Shown: piece by piece, positions 51,673-60,484 of the stretch
Position numbering within the stretch: position 1 is the first letter of the stretch
Layout: each line of letters opens with the position of its first letter
Source of the DNA: Neisseriaceae bacterium HSC-16F19
GTDB taxonomy: Bacteria > Pseudomonadota > Gammaproteobacteria > Burkholderiales > Neisseriaceae
Reading direction: 5' to 3'
DNA: 64,000 nucleotides
NCBI RefSeq assembly: GCF_024171525.1
Contig: NZ_JALJZY010000007.1
Span: 65,902 to 129,901 of the forward strand
The notes under the pieces: generated by a model
The model's input: only the letters and a program-made list of their open reading frames with translations
What the model was told of the DNA's origin: nothing
Database searches by the model: none
Translations under genes and position numbers: made by a program

Positions 51673-51766
51673 CTTTAGTCCGACAACTTCGTTGCGCCAC
51701 GCAGGCAGCCTGTTACTGTTGAGATTGAATGCTTAAATCGGTTTTAAACCCACTCTCTGTGCAGCC

Positions 51767-51844
51767 GTAGGGTGGGCATTTATGCCCACCAATCATCTTT
51801 GCGAATCAGTGGTTTAAAATGGTGGGCATGAATGCCCACCCTAC
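51767..51844. repeat. GTAGGGTGGGCA repeat, copy C
   Basis: GTAGGGTGGGCATTTATGCC to GAATGCCCACCCTAC; its centre reads in the opposite orientation to copies A and B (AATCAGTGGTTTAAAATGG). Confidence 0.8.
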
Positions 51845-51897
51845 CTGCTGTCTGTTTTATCGTTGTCATCAACGGGTTTTTCAAAGATTTCAATGTT

Positions 51898-53217
51898 TTA
51901 AACCAATTCCCCGCGCAGTGAAAAAGTAAAGGCTTCGGTGATTTCAATCTCCACCATTTGATTAATCAGCGACACATCGCCGCTGAAATTGACCACGCGG
52001 TTATTGGCGGTGCGGGCCTGCAATTGGTCGGGGTCTTTTTTGGAAATGCCTTCCACCAAGCAGCGTTGCACGGTGCCGAGCATGGTTTGGTTGATGCGGG
52101 CGGTTTCGGCTTCGATGACTTCGTTCAAGGCTTCGAGGCGGCGCACTTTTTCTTCGTGCGGCGTGTCGTCGGGCAGGTTGGCGGCGGGGGTGCCGGGGCG
52201 CGGGCTGTAAATAAACACAAAGCTCAAATCAAAGGCGATGTCTTTCACCAGCTTCAACGTTTGCTCGAATTCCTGCGCGGTTTCGCCGGGGAAGCCGACG
52301 ATAAAGTCGCTGCTCAGGCACAAATCGGGGCGGATGGCGCGCAGTTTGCGGATGATGGATTTGTATTCCAGTGCGGTATAGCCGCGTTTCATGGCGGAGA
52401 GGACGCGGTCGGAGCCGCTCTGTATCGGCAGGTGCAGGTGGGAAACCAGTTTGGGCAGGTCGCGGTAGCATTCGATGATGGCATCGGAAAACTCGCGCGG
52501 ATGGCTGGTGGTAAAACGCATGCGCTCGATGCCGGGGATTTCGTGCACGATGCGCAGCAGGGTGGCAAAGTCGCAGATTTCGCCGTCGTCCATGGGGCCG
52601 CGATAGGCGTTGACATTCTGGCCCAAAAGGTTGATTTCTTTCACGCCTTGCTGGGCCAGGCCGGCGATTTCGGTGAGTACGTCGTTTAAGGGGCGGGAGA
52701 ATTCTTCGCCGCGGGTGTAGGGCACCACGCAGAAGCTGCAATATTTGGAGCAGCCTTCCATAATCGATACAAAGGCGCTGCCGCCTTCCACACGGGCGGG
52801 CGGCAGGTGGTCGAATTTTTCGATTTCGGGGAAGGAAATATCCACCTGCGAGAGGCCGGTGGTTTCTTTGTCCATAATCATTTTCGGCAGGCGGTGCAGG
52901 GTTTGCGGGCCGAACACCACGTCCACATAGGGTGCGCGTTTGACGATGGCTTCGCCTTCCTGCGAGGCCACGCAGCCGCCGACGCCGATGATGAGATTGG
53001 GGTTTTTCTGTTTTAAGGGTTTGATGCGGCCGAGGTCGGAAAACACTTTTTCCTGCGCTTTTTCGCGCACGGAGCAGGTGTTGAACAGGATGATGTCGGC
53101 CTCTTCGGCGTCGCCCACCTGCATCAGTTCGTCGCCTTCGGCGAGCACGGAGAGCATTTTTTCACTGTCGTATTCGTTCATCTGACAGCCGAAGGTGCGG
53201 ATAAAAACTTTTTTCAT
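51898..53217 (-). CDS. miaB: tRNA-2-methylthio-N6-dimethylallyladenosine synthase
   Basis: Radical-SAM enzyme that methylthiolates i6A37 in tRNAs. 439 residues: N-terminal UPF0004 domain with FGCQMNEYDSEKM (cluster Cys near residue 10) and FNTCSVREKAQEK, the radical SAM cluster CSKYCSFCVVPYTRG near 153-167, and a C-terminal TRAM domain ending in ITEAFTFSLRGEL. Start at MKKVFIRTFGCQ (53215-53217); the longer frame adds 36 unrelated codons that include a DUS. The gene is followed by repeats and preceded by a DUS hairpin. Confidence 0.97.
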   Translation of the reverse strand: MKKVFIRTFGCQMNEYDSEKMLSVLAEGDELMQVGDAEEADIILFNTCSVREKAQEKVFSDLGRIKPLKQKNPNLIIGVGGCVASQEGEAIVKRAPYVDVVFGPQTLHRLPKMIMDKETTGLSQVDISFPEIEKFDHLPPARVEGGSAFVSIMEGCSKYCSFCVVPYTRGEEFSRPLNDVLTEIAGLAQQGVKEINLLGQNVNAYRGPMDDGEICDFATLLRIVHEIPGIERMRFTTSHPREFSDAIIECYRDLPKLVSHLHLPIQSGSDRVLSAMKRGYTALEYKSIIRKLRAIRPDLCLSSDFIVGFPGETAQEFEQTLKLVKDIAFDLSFVFIYSPRPGTPAANLPDDTPHEEKVRRLEALNEVIEAETARINQTMLGTVQRCLVEGISKKDPDQLQARTANNRVVNFSGDVSLINQMVEIEITEAFTFSLRGELV

Positions 53218-53270
53218 AGGTTCTCTTTCAGGTGGCCCGTAATCGCGGGGCTGAGTGGTTTGGAAACAGG

Positions 53271-53304
53271 GCAGGCTGCCTGAAAATGTTTTCAGGCAGC
53301 CTGC
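53271..53304. terminator. Inverted DUS hairpin between the 138-aa gene and miaB
   Basis: GCAGGCTGCCTGAAAA, short loop, TTTTCAGGCAGCCTGC; a 16-bp stem without a strong T-tract. Confidence 0.65.
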
Positions 53305-53337
53305 GAGGTGCGGATTATACGCCAAATCAAGGCGGTT

Positions 53338-53754
53338 TTACTGTTGCCGTTTTTGTTTTTTCATAAACGCTTCCAGTTGCGCGGCGCGCTGGCGCAGCAT
53401 TTCGCGCTCTTGTGCGGTGAGTATCCACATTTCTTCGATTTGCCCGGCGGTGTTGATGCGCACGGCCACGGCTTCGCCGGTGAAGGCGGGCAGGCGGCCG
53501 CTGACTTCAAACAGGTTTTGCTGGTTGCGCACTTTCAGATTGGCACTCAAAGGGTAGGTTTCGCTGCCGTCCAGCCAACCCAGGGTGAGGATGCGCAGCC
53601 ACGACCATTTGTCGTTGCCCAGCACCACATTGGGCGCTTGGGCGGATTTGAGCACTGCCACCTGCATGTCCGGCGGAATCATGCGCGCGGCCCAAGCGGA
53701 GGAGCCGATGCCCAACAGCAGCATCACCATACTCAAACGTAACCATTTCATCAT
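53338..53754 (-). CDS. Secreted protein of unknown function with basic C-terminal helix
   Basis: 138 residues; signal peptide MMKWLRLSMVMLLLGIGSSA with cleavage after AWA. The mature protein has a short beta-rich domain (VVLGNDKWSWLRILTLGW, YPLSANLKVRNQQNLFEV) and a charged C-terminal helix (EREMLRQRAAQLEAFMKKQK). Not recognised. It is upstream of miaB on the same strand, 120 bases away with a DUS hairpin in between. Confidence 0.75.
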   Translation of the reverse strand: MMKWLRLSMVMLLLGIGSSAWAARMIPPDMQVAVLKSAQAPNVVLGNDKWSWLRILTLGWLDGSETYPLSANLKVRNQQNLFEVSGRLPAFTGEAVAVRINTAGQIEEMWILTAQEREMLRQRAAQLEAFMKKQKRQQ

Positions 53755-53827
53755 TTTGTGTCTCCCGTATGCAGGTTTGGCGGCGATTATACGCCAAAAC
53801 CGGATAGAAGCATTTGCTGTGCCAAGG

Positions 53828-53879
53828 AGCCGGGTTTTATACCCCGGCTGTTATGTAGGGGCGGGTTTTACACCCGCCC
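53828..53879. repeat. Two tandem GC-rich palindromes
   Basis: AGCCGGGTTTTATACCCCGGCT (read in two halves) at 53828-53849 and GGGCGGGTTTTACACCCGCCC at 53859-53879; both have the form G-rich arm, TTTTA, C-rich arm. Confidence 0.55.
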
Positions 53880-53901
53880 GCAACTTCCCTGATGCCCAAT
53901 C

Positions 53902-53977
53902 AAGATCCTGCGACTGGCGCGCAGGATGACCCTGGCCCGTCATTCTGCACGTAGCGACAGCGAAGTCGCAGAATCTG
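53902..53977 (+). repeat. 75-bp dyad repeat, copy 4
   Basis: AAGATCCTGCGACTGGCGCG to GTCGCAGAATCTG, followed by a DUS at 53989. Confidence 0.75.
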
Positions 53978-54015
53978 TTGGGTGTTTTCAGGCAGCCTGC
54001 GTGTGCCCCTCATGC

Positions 54016-54966
54016 CTAAACCCACTCCTGCCACAGCTGCCACAACACCCGTGCCGCCACGCGGGCGCCTTGGCCGTGGATGTCGTAATCGGGGTTGTAT
54101 TCCACCGCATCGGCGGCGATGACTTTGCCGCCGGCCATAATCGGCTGTAACAGATACAGGAGCAAATCCGGGGCTATGCCCAGTGCGGCGGGCGCGGAGA
54201 CGGCGGGCATATAGGGGGCAGGCAGCACGTCCAGGTCTATGGTGACATATACCGCATCGGCGCGTGCCACCACCTCTTGCAATTGTGCGCGCAGCCGTTC
54301 GGCATGAGCCCAGTGTACCTCGGTGTCCCAAATCACATTGACACCCAATGCGGCGGCATCGGCGGTGAGCGCAGCGGTATTGGTGGCGCGTCCGGCGCCG
54401 ACGCAGGTGTAGTCGAAACGGCGGTTTTGCGCTGCCGCCAAGGCGGCCAGTTGGGCAAACGGTGTGCCGGAGGTGGCTTGGTGGTGGCGGCGCAAATCCA
54501 GATGCGGGTCGAAATTGATGATGGCGATATGGCGCCCGGGATGGGCGGCAAACAGGCCGCTGCCGTGGGCGAAGGCGGTTTCGTGGCCGCCGCCCAGCAC
54601 CAGGGTTTTGCCGCCGTGGCGGTGGATGTGGGCCACGGCTTCGGCAAAGTCGCGCTGGCCGCTTTCGAGGTCGTCACCGGCATAGCCGATGTCGCCGCAG
54701 TCGCACAGCACATGGGCAGCGGGGTGGCTGGCCAGATTGGCCAAGGCTTTGCGCAACACGGGCGGGGCTTTGGCGGCGCCGACACGGCCCAGATTGCGCG
54801 CCACGCCGGTATCGGAGGCAAAACCCAGGAGCGCCACTGCGTGTTCGGGCAGGACGGGCGGCCATGCGCTTTGCAGGTCTATGGTTTGGAACACGCGCTT
54901 GGCGGCGGGGCTTTCGCGGCTGTCGTCACGGCCTTGCCACAGTTCGGCGGGAGAGGCTTGCCACAT
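54016..54966 (-). CDS. hutG: Formimidoylglutamase
   Basis: Ureohydrolase-fold enzyme of histidine degradation, splitting N-formimidoyl-glutamate to glutamate and formamide. 316 residues with the two-manganese ligands in LGGGHETAFAHG, NFDPHLDLR and TIDLDVLPAPYMPAVSAPA; the His in the second motif and the NFDPHLD wording are typical of HutG rather than agmatinase. Start at MWQASPAELW (54964-54966); 14 more codons are open upstream into a repeat. hutI lies 1.9 kb upstream on the same strand; hutH and hutU are not in the window. Confidence 0.92.
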   Translation of the reverse strand: MWQASPAELWQGRDDSRESPAAKRVFQTIDLQSAWPPVLPEHAVALLGFASDTGVARNLGRVGAAKAPPVLRKALANLASHPAAHVLCDCGDIGYAGDDLESGQRDFAEAVAHIHRHGGKTLVLGGGHETAFAHGSGLFAAHPGRHIAIINFDPHLDLRRHHQATSGTPFAQLAALAAAQNRRFDYTCVGAGRATNTAALTADAAALGVNVIWDTEVHWAHAERLRAQLQEVVARADAVYVTIDLDVLPAPYMPAVSAPAALGIAPDLLLYLLQPIMAGGKVIAADAVEYNPDYDIHGQGARVAARVLWQLWQEWV

Positions 54967-54995
54967 GGGTTGTATCCTTTGTTGCTTGTGATCGG

Positions 54996-55073
54996 GTAGG
55001 GTGGGCATGCTTGCCCACCATTATTTTTAATCATCAAAAATTTTCAAGTGGTGGGCAGGAATGCCCGCCCTAC
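54996..55073. repeat. GTAGGGTGGGCA repeat, copy D (diverged)
   Basis: GTAGGGTGGGCATGCTTGCC to GAATGCCCGCCCTAC around an AT-rich centre, just upstream of hutG. Confidence 0.75.
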
Positions 55074-55102
55074 GCACGGAATTTTCAGGCAGCCTGCGGA
55101 TT

Positions 55103-55900
55103 CTATTCAAAAAACAGGTCGCGGTATATCACATAAGGCAGAATCAGCGTCAGCGGTATGGCCACCAGCAGGCCGAGGCCCAAGGGTATCAGCGCCACCA
55201 GCATCAGTACGGCCATCAGCAGCGCGCACAGCACGGCGCCGCCGAAATTGCGGATAAAAGCCTGCCAGCTTAAGGCAATGGCGCGCAGGGGCGTTTCGTT
55301 CTGCAACAACACCAAGGCGGGTGCCAGATAAAACAGGGCGATATAGGGAATCAGGGCCAGTGTAAACAGCAGTATCACGCCCAGCCCCACGCCGATGCCA
55401 AAGCCCTCCGTCAGGGCGCTGCTGCCGCCCATCGCAATACCGAGGCCGCCGACCACAATCAACAACACCAGGCCGAGCACGATGATTTCCACCACAATAA
55501 ACAGCAGCGACAGCAAAGCCAAAATGGCCAGATTGCCCATATTGTGCTGAAAACCGGCGAAAATATCGCCGAAATCAAAGCGGTCGTGGTATTCGACCTG
55601 GGCGGCGGCATAGGCAAAGCCCGCGCCCAGAAACAGGGCGGCAAATATTTGCAGCAGGCTGCCGATCAGGGGGATATAGGGCAGTACCAGACTGATGATG
55701 ATATGAAACAGCCCCGCACCTATCCATAACAGGGGCTGTTGTTTGAATATGGCCCAAGCGTTGCCCAGCCATAGCGTGACATGGCTTGCGGGTCTGGACA
55801 GGGCCTGGCCCAAATAGCCGTCGATACCGCTGTCGTCGAAATCCGCACGCTCCAGCGGCTGCGGGGCGGCGTAGGTGTGTCGGTAATCGGGTTCGTTCAT
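55103..55900 (-). CDS. BPSS1780-type membrane protein, paralogue 1
   Basis: 265 residues with a soluble N-terminus (YAAPQPLERADFDDSGIDGY) and about six membrane helices, starting LWLGNAWAIFKQQPLLWIGA. This is the BPSS1780-like family of betaproteobacterial membrane proteins, of unknown function. Start at the ATG of MNEPDYRHTY (55898-55900). It follows paralogue 2 after an inverted DUS pair; the two share the YAAPQPL, GYLG, WLGNAWAIFKQQP and ALVxLQNETPxRAxxLSWQAF landmarks. Confidence 0.85.
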   Translation of the reverse strand: MNEPDYRHTYAAPQPLERADFDDSGIDGYLGQALSRPASHVTLWLGNAWAIFKQQPLLWIGAGLFHIIISLVLPYIPLIGSLLQIFAALFLGAGFAYAAAQVEYHDRFDFGDIFAGFQHNMGNLAILALLSLLFIVVEIIVLGLVLLIVVGGLGIAMGGSSALTEGFGIGVGLGVILLFTLALIPYIALFYLAPALVLLQNETPLRAIALSWQAFIRNFGGAVLCALLMAVLMLVALIPLGLGLLVAIPLTLILPYVIYRDLFFE

Positions 55901-55935
55901 GGGCGTGATTCCGGCGGAATGGTCAAACAAGGCAA

Positions 55936-55969
55936 ACAGGCTGCCTGAAACGGTTTTCAGGCAGCCTGT
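55936..55969. repeat. Inverted DUS pair between the membrane paralogues
   Basis: ACAGGCTGCCTGAAA, short loop, TTTTCAGGCAGCCTGT; stem without a T-tract. Confidence 0.7.
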
Positions 55970-55988
55970 TGGGGTTTATTGCAAGGGT

Positions 55989-56771
55989 TTAATTAAAAAA
56001 CACATCGCGGTAAACCACATAGGGCACCACCAAGAACAGCGGCATCGCCACCAGCAGACCCAAACCCAGTGGAATCATGGCAACGATGCCAGCCACACTC
56101 ATCAGCAGGGCGCAGATGACGGCACCGCCGATATTGCGGGTGAATGCCTGCCAGCTCAGGGTCAAGGCGCGTTTGGGGGTTTCGTTTTGCAGGATGACCA
56201 AGGCCGGGGCCAGATAGAAAGCGGCAACATAGGGAATAAAGGCCAAGAAAATCACCAGCACCAGCACCATCGACATACCGGCATTGGCCGCTTCACCGGC
56301 ACCGCTGCCAAGCGAGCCGCCCAAGAAGGCGAAGGCAAATACCACGATCATCAGTACCAGCATGTACAGGATTGAGAAGAGCACCAGAAAGCCTAAGTCG
56401 CGGGAGTGGCTTTGGAAACCGGCGAAAATGTCGCCAAAAACAAATTGCCCGTTGCGCTCTACTTGGGCGGCGGCATACACAAAACCGGCACCGAGGAACA
56501 TGGTGGCGATCAGTTGCAGGAAACTGCCGGCAACGGGAATCAGCGCCAATACGAAGCTGATGACCAAATAGGCCAGACCGGCACCAATCCACAAACCGGG
56601 TTGCTGTTTGAAAATGGCCCAGGCATTGCCCAGCCAGGAAGTGGCATTGCCTGCGGGTACGGCTTGGGCTTCGCCCAGATAGCCGTCGTCAACATTGTCG
56701 TTGTGGAAATTGCTGCTGTCCAAAGGCTGCGGTGCGGCATAGGGCTGCTGGTTGAAATCGTGTTCGCTCAT
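55989..56771 (-). CDS. BPSS1780-type membrane protein, paralogue 2
   Basis: 260 residues, same layout as paralogue 1: soluble N-terminus (MSEHDFNQQPYAAPQPLDSS), then helices from WLGNAWAIFKQQPGLWIGAG to the C-terminal LFLVVPYVVYRDVFFN. The loop between the halves has a Gly/Ser/Ala-rich segment (GGSLGSGAGEAANAG). The pair is a tandem duplication within an apparently co-directional hutI-membrane-membrane-hutG row. Whether either transports histidine or a breakdown product is unknown. Confidence 0.85.
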   Translation of the reverse strand: MSEHDFNQQPYAAPQPLDSSNFHNDNVDDGYLGEAQAVPAGNATSWLGNAWAIFKQQPGLWIGAGLAYLVISFVLALIPVAGSFLQLIATMFLGAGFVYAAAQVERNGQFVFGDIFAGFQSHSRDLGFLVLFSILYMLVLMIVVFAFAFLGGSLGSGAGEAANAGMSMVLVLVIFLAFIPYVAAFYLAPALVILQNETPKRALTLSWQAFTRNIGGAVICALLMSVAGIVAMIPLGLGLLVAMPLFLVVPYVVYRDVFFN

Positions 56772-56892
56772 GTCTGTTGGCTCCCAATGGTTGTGACAAA
56801 AATCGGCAGCATTCTAACCGAAATACCGAATTGAAGCGGGCGGATAGATAAAAATTGACGTATTTATTCCAATTTTTACATAAAAACCATTC

Positions 56893-58095
56893 TCAGTTCG
56901 TAATGCGGCCGTCCAAAACGCGATGGCGTAAAAACGGGCGGCCGAGCTCGTAAATAATGTCCACCGGAGTGTCGGTATTCCACACATTGAAATGCGCCGG
57001 TTTGCCTTCTTTCAGGCAGCCGAAATCATCGCGGCGCAAGGCGTGGGCGGCGTGGACGGTGACGCCCTGCCAGGCTTCCAGCGGCGTGAGGCCGAATTGC
57101 ACGCAGGCCATATTCATGGCCAGACGCAAAGAGGCAAAGGGGCTGGTGCCGGGGTTGAAATCGCTGGCCACCGCCATTTTCACGCCGTATTGGCGCAGCA
57201 AATCCATGGGCGGTTTTTGCGTTTCGCGCAAAAAGTAAAACGCACCCGGCAGCAACACCGCCACGGTGTCGTGCGCGGCCATGGCGGCCACACCGGCTTC
57301 GTCCAGATATTCCACATGGTCGGCCGACCAGCCGCCGTATTGCGCCACCAGCGCGCTGCCGCCCAAGAGGCTCAGCTGTTCGGTATGGCCTTTAATCGGA
57401 ATGCCCAGCGCGCGGGCTGCCTGAAACAGGCGCTCGGTTTGTTCCAAGGTAAAACCGACGTTCTCGCAAAACACATCCACACAGTCAAACGCACCCTGCT
57501 GCCACAAAGTCGGCATGATGTTGCGGATGACTTCGTCCAGATAATCGTCCGGGCGGCCTTTGAATTCCGGCGGCACCGCATGGGCGGAAAGCAGGGTGCG
57601 GCTCACGCGTATATGGCCTTCGTCTTGCAGACGTTGGGCGATGCGCAGGGTTTTGGCTTCGGTTTCCAGATTGAGGCCGTAGCCGGTTTTCAGCTCCATC
57701 AGCCCCACACCCTCGTGTTGGAAATTGCGCAGACGCTCCACGCTCAGGCGGTAGAGGGTGTCTTCATCGGTCTCGCGGGTGGCGCGCACGGTGCTGTTGA
57801 TGCCGCCGCCCTGGGCGCTGATTTGCTGATAGGAAACGCCATTTTGGCGCATTTCCCATTCGTTGGCACGGCTGCCGCCGAAAATCAGATGGGTGTGGCA
57901 ATCGACCAGACTGGGGGTGATCAGGGCACCGTCCAGCGGGATGCAGTGCTCGGCTTCCAAGCTGCCGCCGGGGGCGATGGCTGCAATATGGCCGTCGCGC
58001 ACCAAGACATCGTGTTGTGGCAACAGGCCGTAAGCTGTGTCAAGGGCAGGGTCTAAAGTGGCGACGGTGGCGTTTTGCCAGAGGGTGGCGGACAT
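56893..58095 (-). CDS. hutI: Imidazolonepropionase
   Basis: Amidohydrolase that opens imidazolone-propionate to formimino-glutamate, the HutG substrate. 400 residues with metal-binding DCHTHLIFGGSR (about residue 64), the family's MELKTGYGL, a HAVPPE loop, KGHTEQLS and the ASDFNPGTSP catalytic Asp region. Length and order match HutI. It heads a minus-strand row ending with hutG. Two DUS-like words lie inside. Confidence 0.95.
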   Translation of the reverse strand: MSATLWQNATVATLDPALDTAYGLLPQHDVLVRDGHIAAIAPGGSLEAEHCIPLDGALITPSLVDCHTHLIFGGSRANEWEMRQNGVSYQQISAQGGGINSTVRATRETDEDTLYRLSVERLRNFQHEGVGLMELKTGYGLNLETEAKTLRIAQRLQDEGHIRVSRTLLSAHAVPPEFKGRPDDYLDEVIRNIMPTLWQQGAFDCVDVFCENVGFTLEQTERLFQAARALGIPIKGHTEQLSLLGGSALVAQYGGWSADHVEYLDEAGVAAMAAHDTVAVLLPGAFYFLRETQKPPMDLLRQYGVKMAVASDFNPGTSPFASLRLAMNMACVQFGLTPLEAWQGVTVHAAHALRRDDFGCLKEGKPAHFNVWNTDTPVDIIYELGRPFLRHRVLDGRITN

Positions 58096-58146
58096 GGTGT
58101 TCCTTAATGATATGTGTGTGATGGCGGCGGATTGTAGCGCGTTTTT

Positions 58147-58251
58147 ATAGTCATTTAAAATAAGGACGATACGGCGTTGCTGCGCCTTGCCGTACTATTT
58201 GTACTGTCTGCGGCTTGCTGCCTTGTCTCGTTCTTATTTTATTTGACTATA
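58147..58251. repeat. Correia-like element, short form (CREE-6)
   Basis: 105 bases, ATAGTCATTTAAAATAAGGA to TTTATTTGACTATA, with the undisturbed core GCCTTGCCGTACTATTTGTA-CTGTCTGCGGC. This copy is closest to the short Correia form of Neisseria. It lies between divergent hutI and the acyltransferase gene. Confidence 0.9.
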
Positions 58252-58331
58252 GGTTTGAGGCTGCCTGAAAACCCATGCAGCCCGTTTTCCATTACAATGC
58301 GCACCTTGTTTTTGCATCCGTTTGATATTCC

Positions 58332-59192
58332 ATGACCCAAACCCTGGTGTTTACCCTGTTTCGCTGGCTGGCGCGCTGGCCCTTGCGGGCGCTGCATGCC
58401 TTGGGCTGGATGTTGGGCACGCTGGTGTTTTACAGCTCGCGCTTAAGCCGCAAACGCATCCGCATCCATTTGCGCGTGGCCGGGCTGCCGCACGACAAGG
58501 CCATGATTAAAACCGTGTTGCGCCAAACCATGCAGGGCGCACTGGAATTGCCCTTGGCGTTTTTCAGGCAGCCTGATGAAGTGGCGGCGCTGTTTCAGGA
58601 AGTACACGGCTGGGAACATATCCAGGCCGCCTTGGACGCCGGGCAGGGCCTGCTGCTGATTACCCCGCACTTGGGCAGCTACGATGTGGCCGGACGCTAC
58701 ATCAGCCACCGTCTGCCGTTTCCGCTCACCGCCATGTACAAACCGCCGAAAATCGCCGCCCTCGATGCGGTGATGCAGGCCGGACGCGTGCGCGACAAAG
58801 GCCGCACGGCACCGGCCAATCTGCAAGGAGTGAAACAGGTGATGAAAGCCCTGCGCGCAGGTGAGGCCACCATTGTGCTGCCCGACCAAGTGCCGGGTGA
58901 GGGCGACGGTGTGTGGGTGGATTTCTTCGGCAAACCGGCCTATACCATGACGCTGGCGGCCAAGCTGGCGCAAATGCCGAATGTGGCGACCTTGTTTTTC
59001 TGCGGCGAGCGCCTGCCCGACAGCCGCGGCTTTGCCCTGCATATTGCGCCGCTGCAAGGCGAACTGAACGGTGATAAAGCGCATGATGCCCAGGTGATTA
59101 ACCACAATGTCGAAGCCTGGGTGCGCCGTTTCCCCACGCAATATCTGTTTGGTTATAACCGCTATAAAGGCAAGCCGCCACAGGCGGACTGA
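58332..59192 (+). CDS. LpxL/HtrB-type lauroyl/myristoyl acyltransferase
   Basis: Inner-membrane acyltransferase of lipid A (lipooligosaccharide) synthesis. 286 residues: an N-terminal membrane helix (about 10-35), the HX4D-type motif in LLLITPHLGSYDVAGRYI, AMYKPPKIAALD, the KGRTAPANLQGVKQVMKAL region with IVLPDQVPGEGDGVWVDFFG, and a basic C-terminus. The catalytic His is present but is followed by GSYD rather than GNWE, a known variation. LpxL versus LpxM cannot be told apart by eye. A perfect DUS is translated as FFRQPDE. The next gene starts 88 bases downstream. Confidence 0.88.
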   Translation: MTQTLVFTLFRWLARWPLRALHALGWMLGTLVFYSSRLSRKRIRIHLRVAGLPHDKAMIKTVLRQTMQGALELPLAFFRQPDEVAALFQEVHGWEHIQAALDAGQGLLLITPHLGSYDVAGRYISHRLPFPLTAMYKPPKIAALDAVMQAGRVRDKGRTAPANLQGVKQVMKALRAGEATIVLPDQVPGEGDGVWVDFFGKPAYTMTLAAKLAQMPNVATLFFCGERLPDSRGFALHIAPLQGELNGDKAHDAQVINHNVEAWVRRFPTQYLFGYNRYKGKPPQAD

Positions 59193-59280
59193 CCCCCCTT
59201 TTTTCAGGCAGCCGCGCCATGCGGGCAGAGCGGCTGGCCTTGCAGTATCGGCCCGCGTTTTTCGGTAAGTATTCACTGTG

Positions 59281-59850
59281 ATGATGCTCGATGCATTTCT
59301 GTCTTCCACCCTGGCCGTCACTTTGGCCGAGATTGGGGACAAAACCCAATTGCTGGCGCTGTTTCTGGCTGCGCGTTTTAGCCAAAAACACGCCATTGTG
59401 GCCGGTATTCTGGTGGCCACCCTGCTCAATCATGCCGTATCCGCCTGGCTGGGTGTGTGGCTGGCCTCGTGGCTGACCCCGCAGGTAACCGGCTGGCTGG
59501 TCGGTATCAGCCTGATTGCCGTGGGTGTGTGGCTGCTCAAGCCCGACGAGGAAGACGATGTCGGCGGGCGCTATATGCAATACGGTGCTTTTGTGGCCAC
59601 CACGCTGTTGTTTTTCCTTGCCGAAATCGGCGACAAAACCCAAATCGCCACCGTGCTGCTGGCGGCGCGTTATGCCGATATGACCGCGGTGGTGGTGGGC
59701 AGCACCTTGGGCATGTTGCTGGCCAATGTGCCGGTGGTTTTGTTAGGTTCTTGGTTAATGGGTAAATTACCGTTCAAACAGGTGCGCATCGGCGCCTGTG
59801 TGCTATTCTGCGCGCTTGGTGCTTATACCCTTATCCGTTTGTATGTCTGA
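59281..59850 (+). CDS. GDT1/UPF0016-family manganese exporter
   Basis: 189 residues, about six membrane helices, with two copies of the family motif E-x-G-D-K-T: TLAEIGDKTQLLALFLAARF (near 16-35) and FFLAEIGDKTQIATVLLAAR (near 110-129). The family exports Mn2+ or Ca2+ (MneA/MntX-like in bacteria). A GTG codon precedes the ATG pair at 59281-59286; I took the first ATG. The 3' end overlaps the next gene by 8 bases, so translation is coupled. Confidence 0.9.
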   Translation: MMLDAFLSSTLAVTLAEIGDKTQLLALFLAARFSQKHAIVAGILVATLLNHAVSAWLGVWLASWLTPQVTGWLVGISLIAVGVWLLKPDEEDDVGGRYMQYGAFVATTLLFFLAEIGDKTQIATVLLAARYADMTAVVVGSTLGMLLANVPVVLLGSWLMGKLPFKQVRIGACVLFCALGAYTLIRLYV

Positions 59851-60484
59851 AGTTGTTTCCCTGGATACGCCTCTGCCGCTGCTCTACCGCAGCGGCGGTT
59901 TGGTGGCCGTTCACAAACCGGCCGGTGTGAGCGTGCAGCAGGAAGGTCTGCTGCCGCAACTGGCGCATCAATTGGCTGTGCCGCGCCTATGGCTGGTACA
60001 CCGTCTCGACCGCGTGACTTCGGGTGTGTTGCTGCTGGCGGAAGATGCCGCCGCGGCAGCCGCTTTAGGGCAGCGTTTTGCCCACGGCCGCATCCGCAAA
60101 ACCTATTGGGCCGTGGCCGAGGGCAAACCGGCGAAAAAGCAGGGCTGGATTAAAGGCGATATGGCCAAGGCCCGGCGCGGGGCGTGGAAGCTGCTGCGTT
60201 CGCTGGAGCAGCCTGCGGTCACCTATTTTGACAGCCGCAGCCTCGGGCCCGGTCTGCGTTTTTACCGCCTAAATCCGACTACCGGCAAAACCCATCAATT
60301 GCGCGTGGCCTTGAAAAGCCTCGGCTGCCCGATCTTGGGCGACACGCTTTATGGCGCCCGTGCCGCCGACAGGGTGTATCTGCATGCCGCGCGTACCGAA
60401 CTGGAATGGCAGGGGCAGGCGCTGTGCATCCAAACCCCGCCGCCACCGCCCTGGCCCGCCGACTGGCAGGAGGTAGAGGCATGA
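59843..60484 (+). CDS. RluA-family pseudouridine synthase
   Basis: 213 residues, TruC/RluA-like. The catalytic Asp is in WLVHRLDRVTSGVLLLA (about residue 55), followed by RIRKTYWAVAEG and the TTGKTHQLRVALKSLGCPI-LGDTLYG block of the RluA family. It lacks an S4 domain, so it probably acts on tRNA or a single rRNA site; the exact target is not visible. Start at MSEVVSLDTP, inside the end of the exporter gene. Its stop overlaps the next ATG (ATGA). Confidence 0.9.
   Translation: MSEVVSLDTPLPLLYRSGGLVAVHKPAGVSVQQEGLLPQLAHQLAVPRLWLVHRLDRVTSGVLLLAEDAAAAAALGQRFAHGRIRKTYWAVAEGKPAKKQGWIKGDMAKARRGAWKLLRSLEQPAVTYFDSRSLGPGLRFYRLNPTTGKTHQLRVALKSLGCPILGDTLYGARAADRVYLHAARTELEWQGQALCIQTPPPPPWPADWQEVEA

Larger units (their letters stand above)
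51469..51897. other. 429-base gene-free stretch made of repeats
   Basis: It holds an inverted repeat with arms TAGGCCGGATTCTTGAATCC and TGTCGGATTTGAGAATCCGG (51511-51585), the third 75-bp dyad repeat (51600-51672), a GTAGGGTGGGCA repeat (51767-51844) and a piece like the right end of the IS-end element at 44201 (TCGTTGTCATCAACGGG, without an intact end). Confidence 0.65.
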
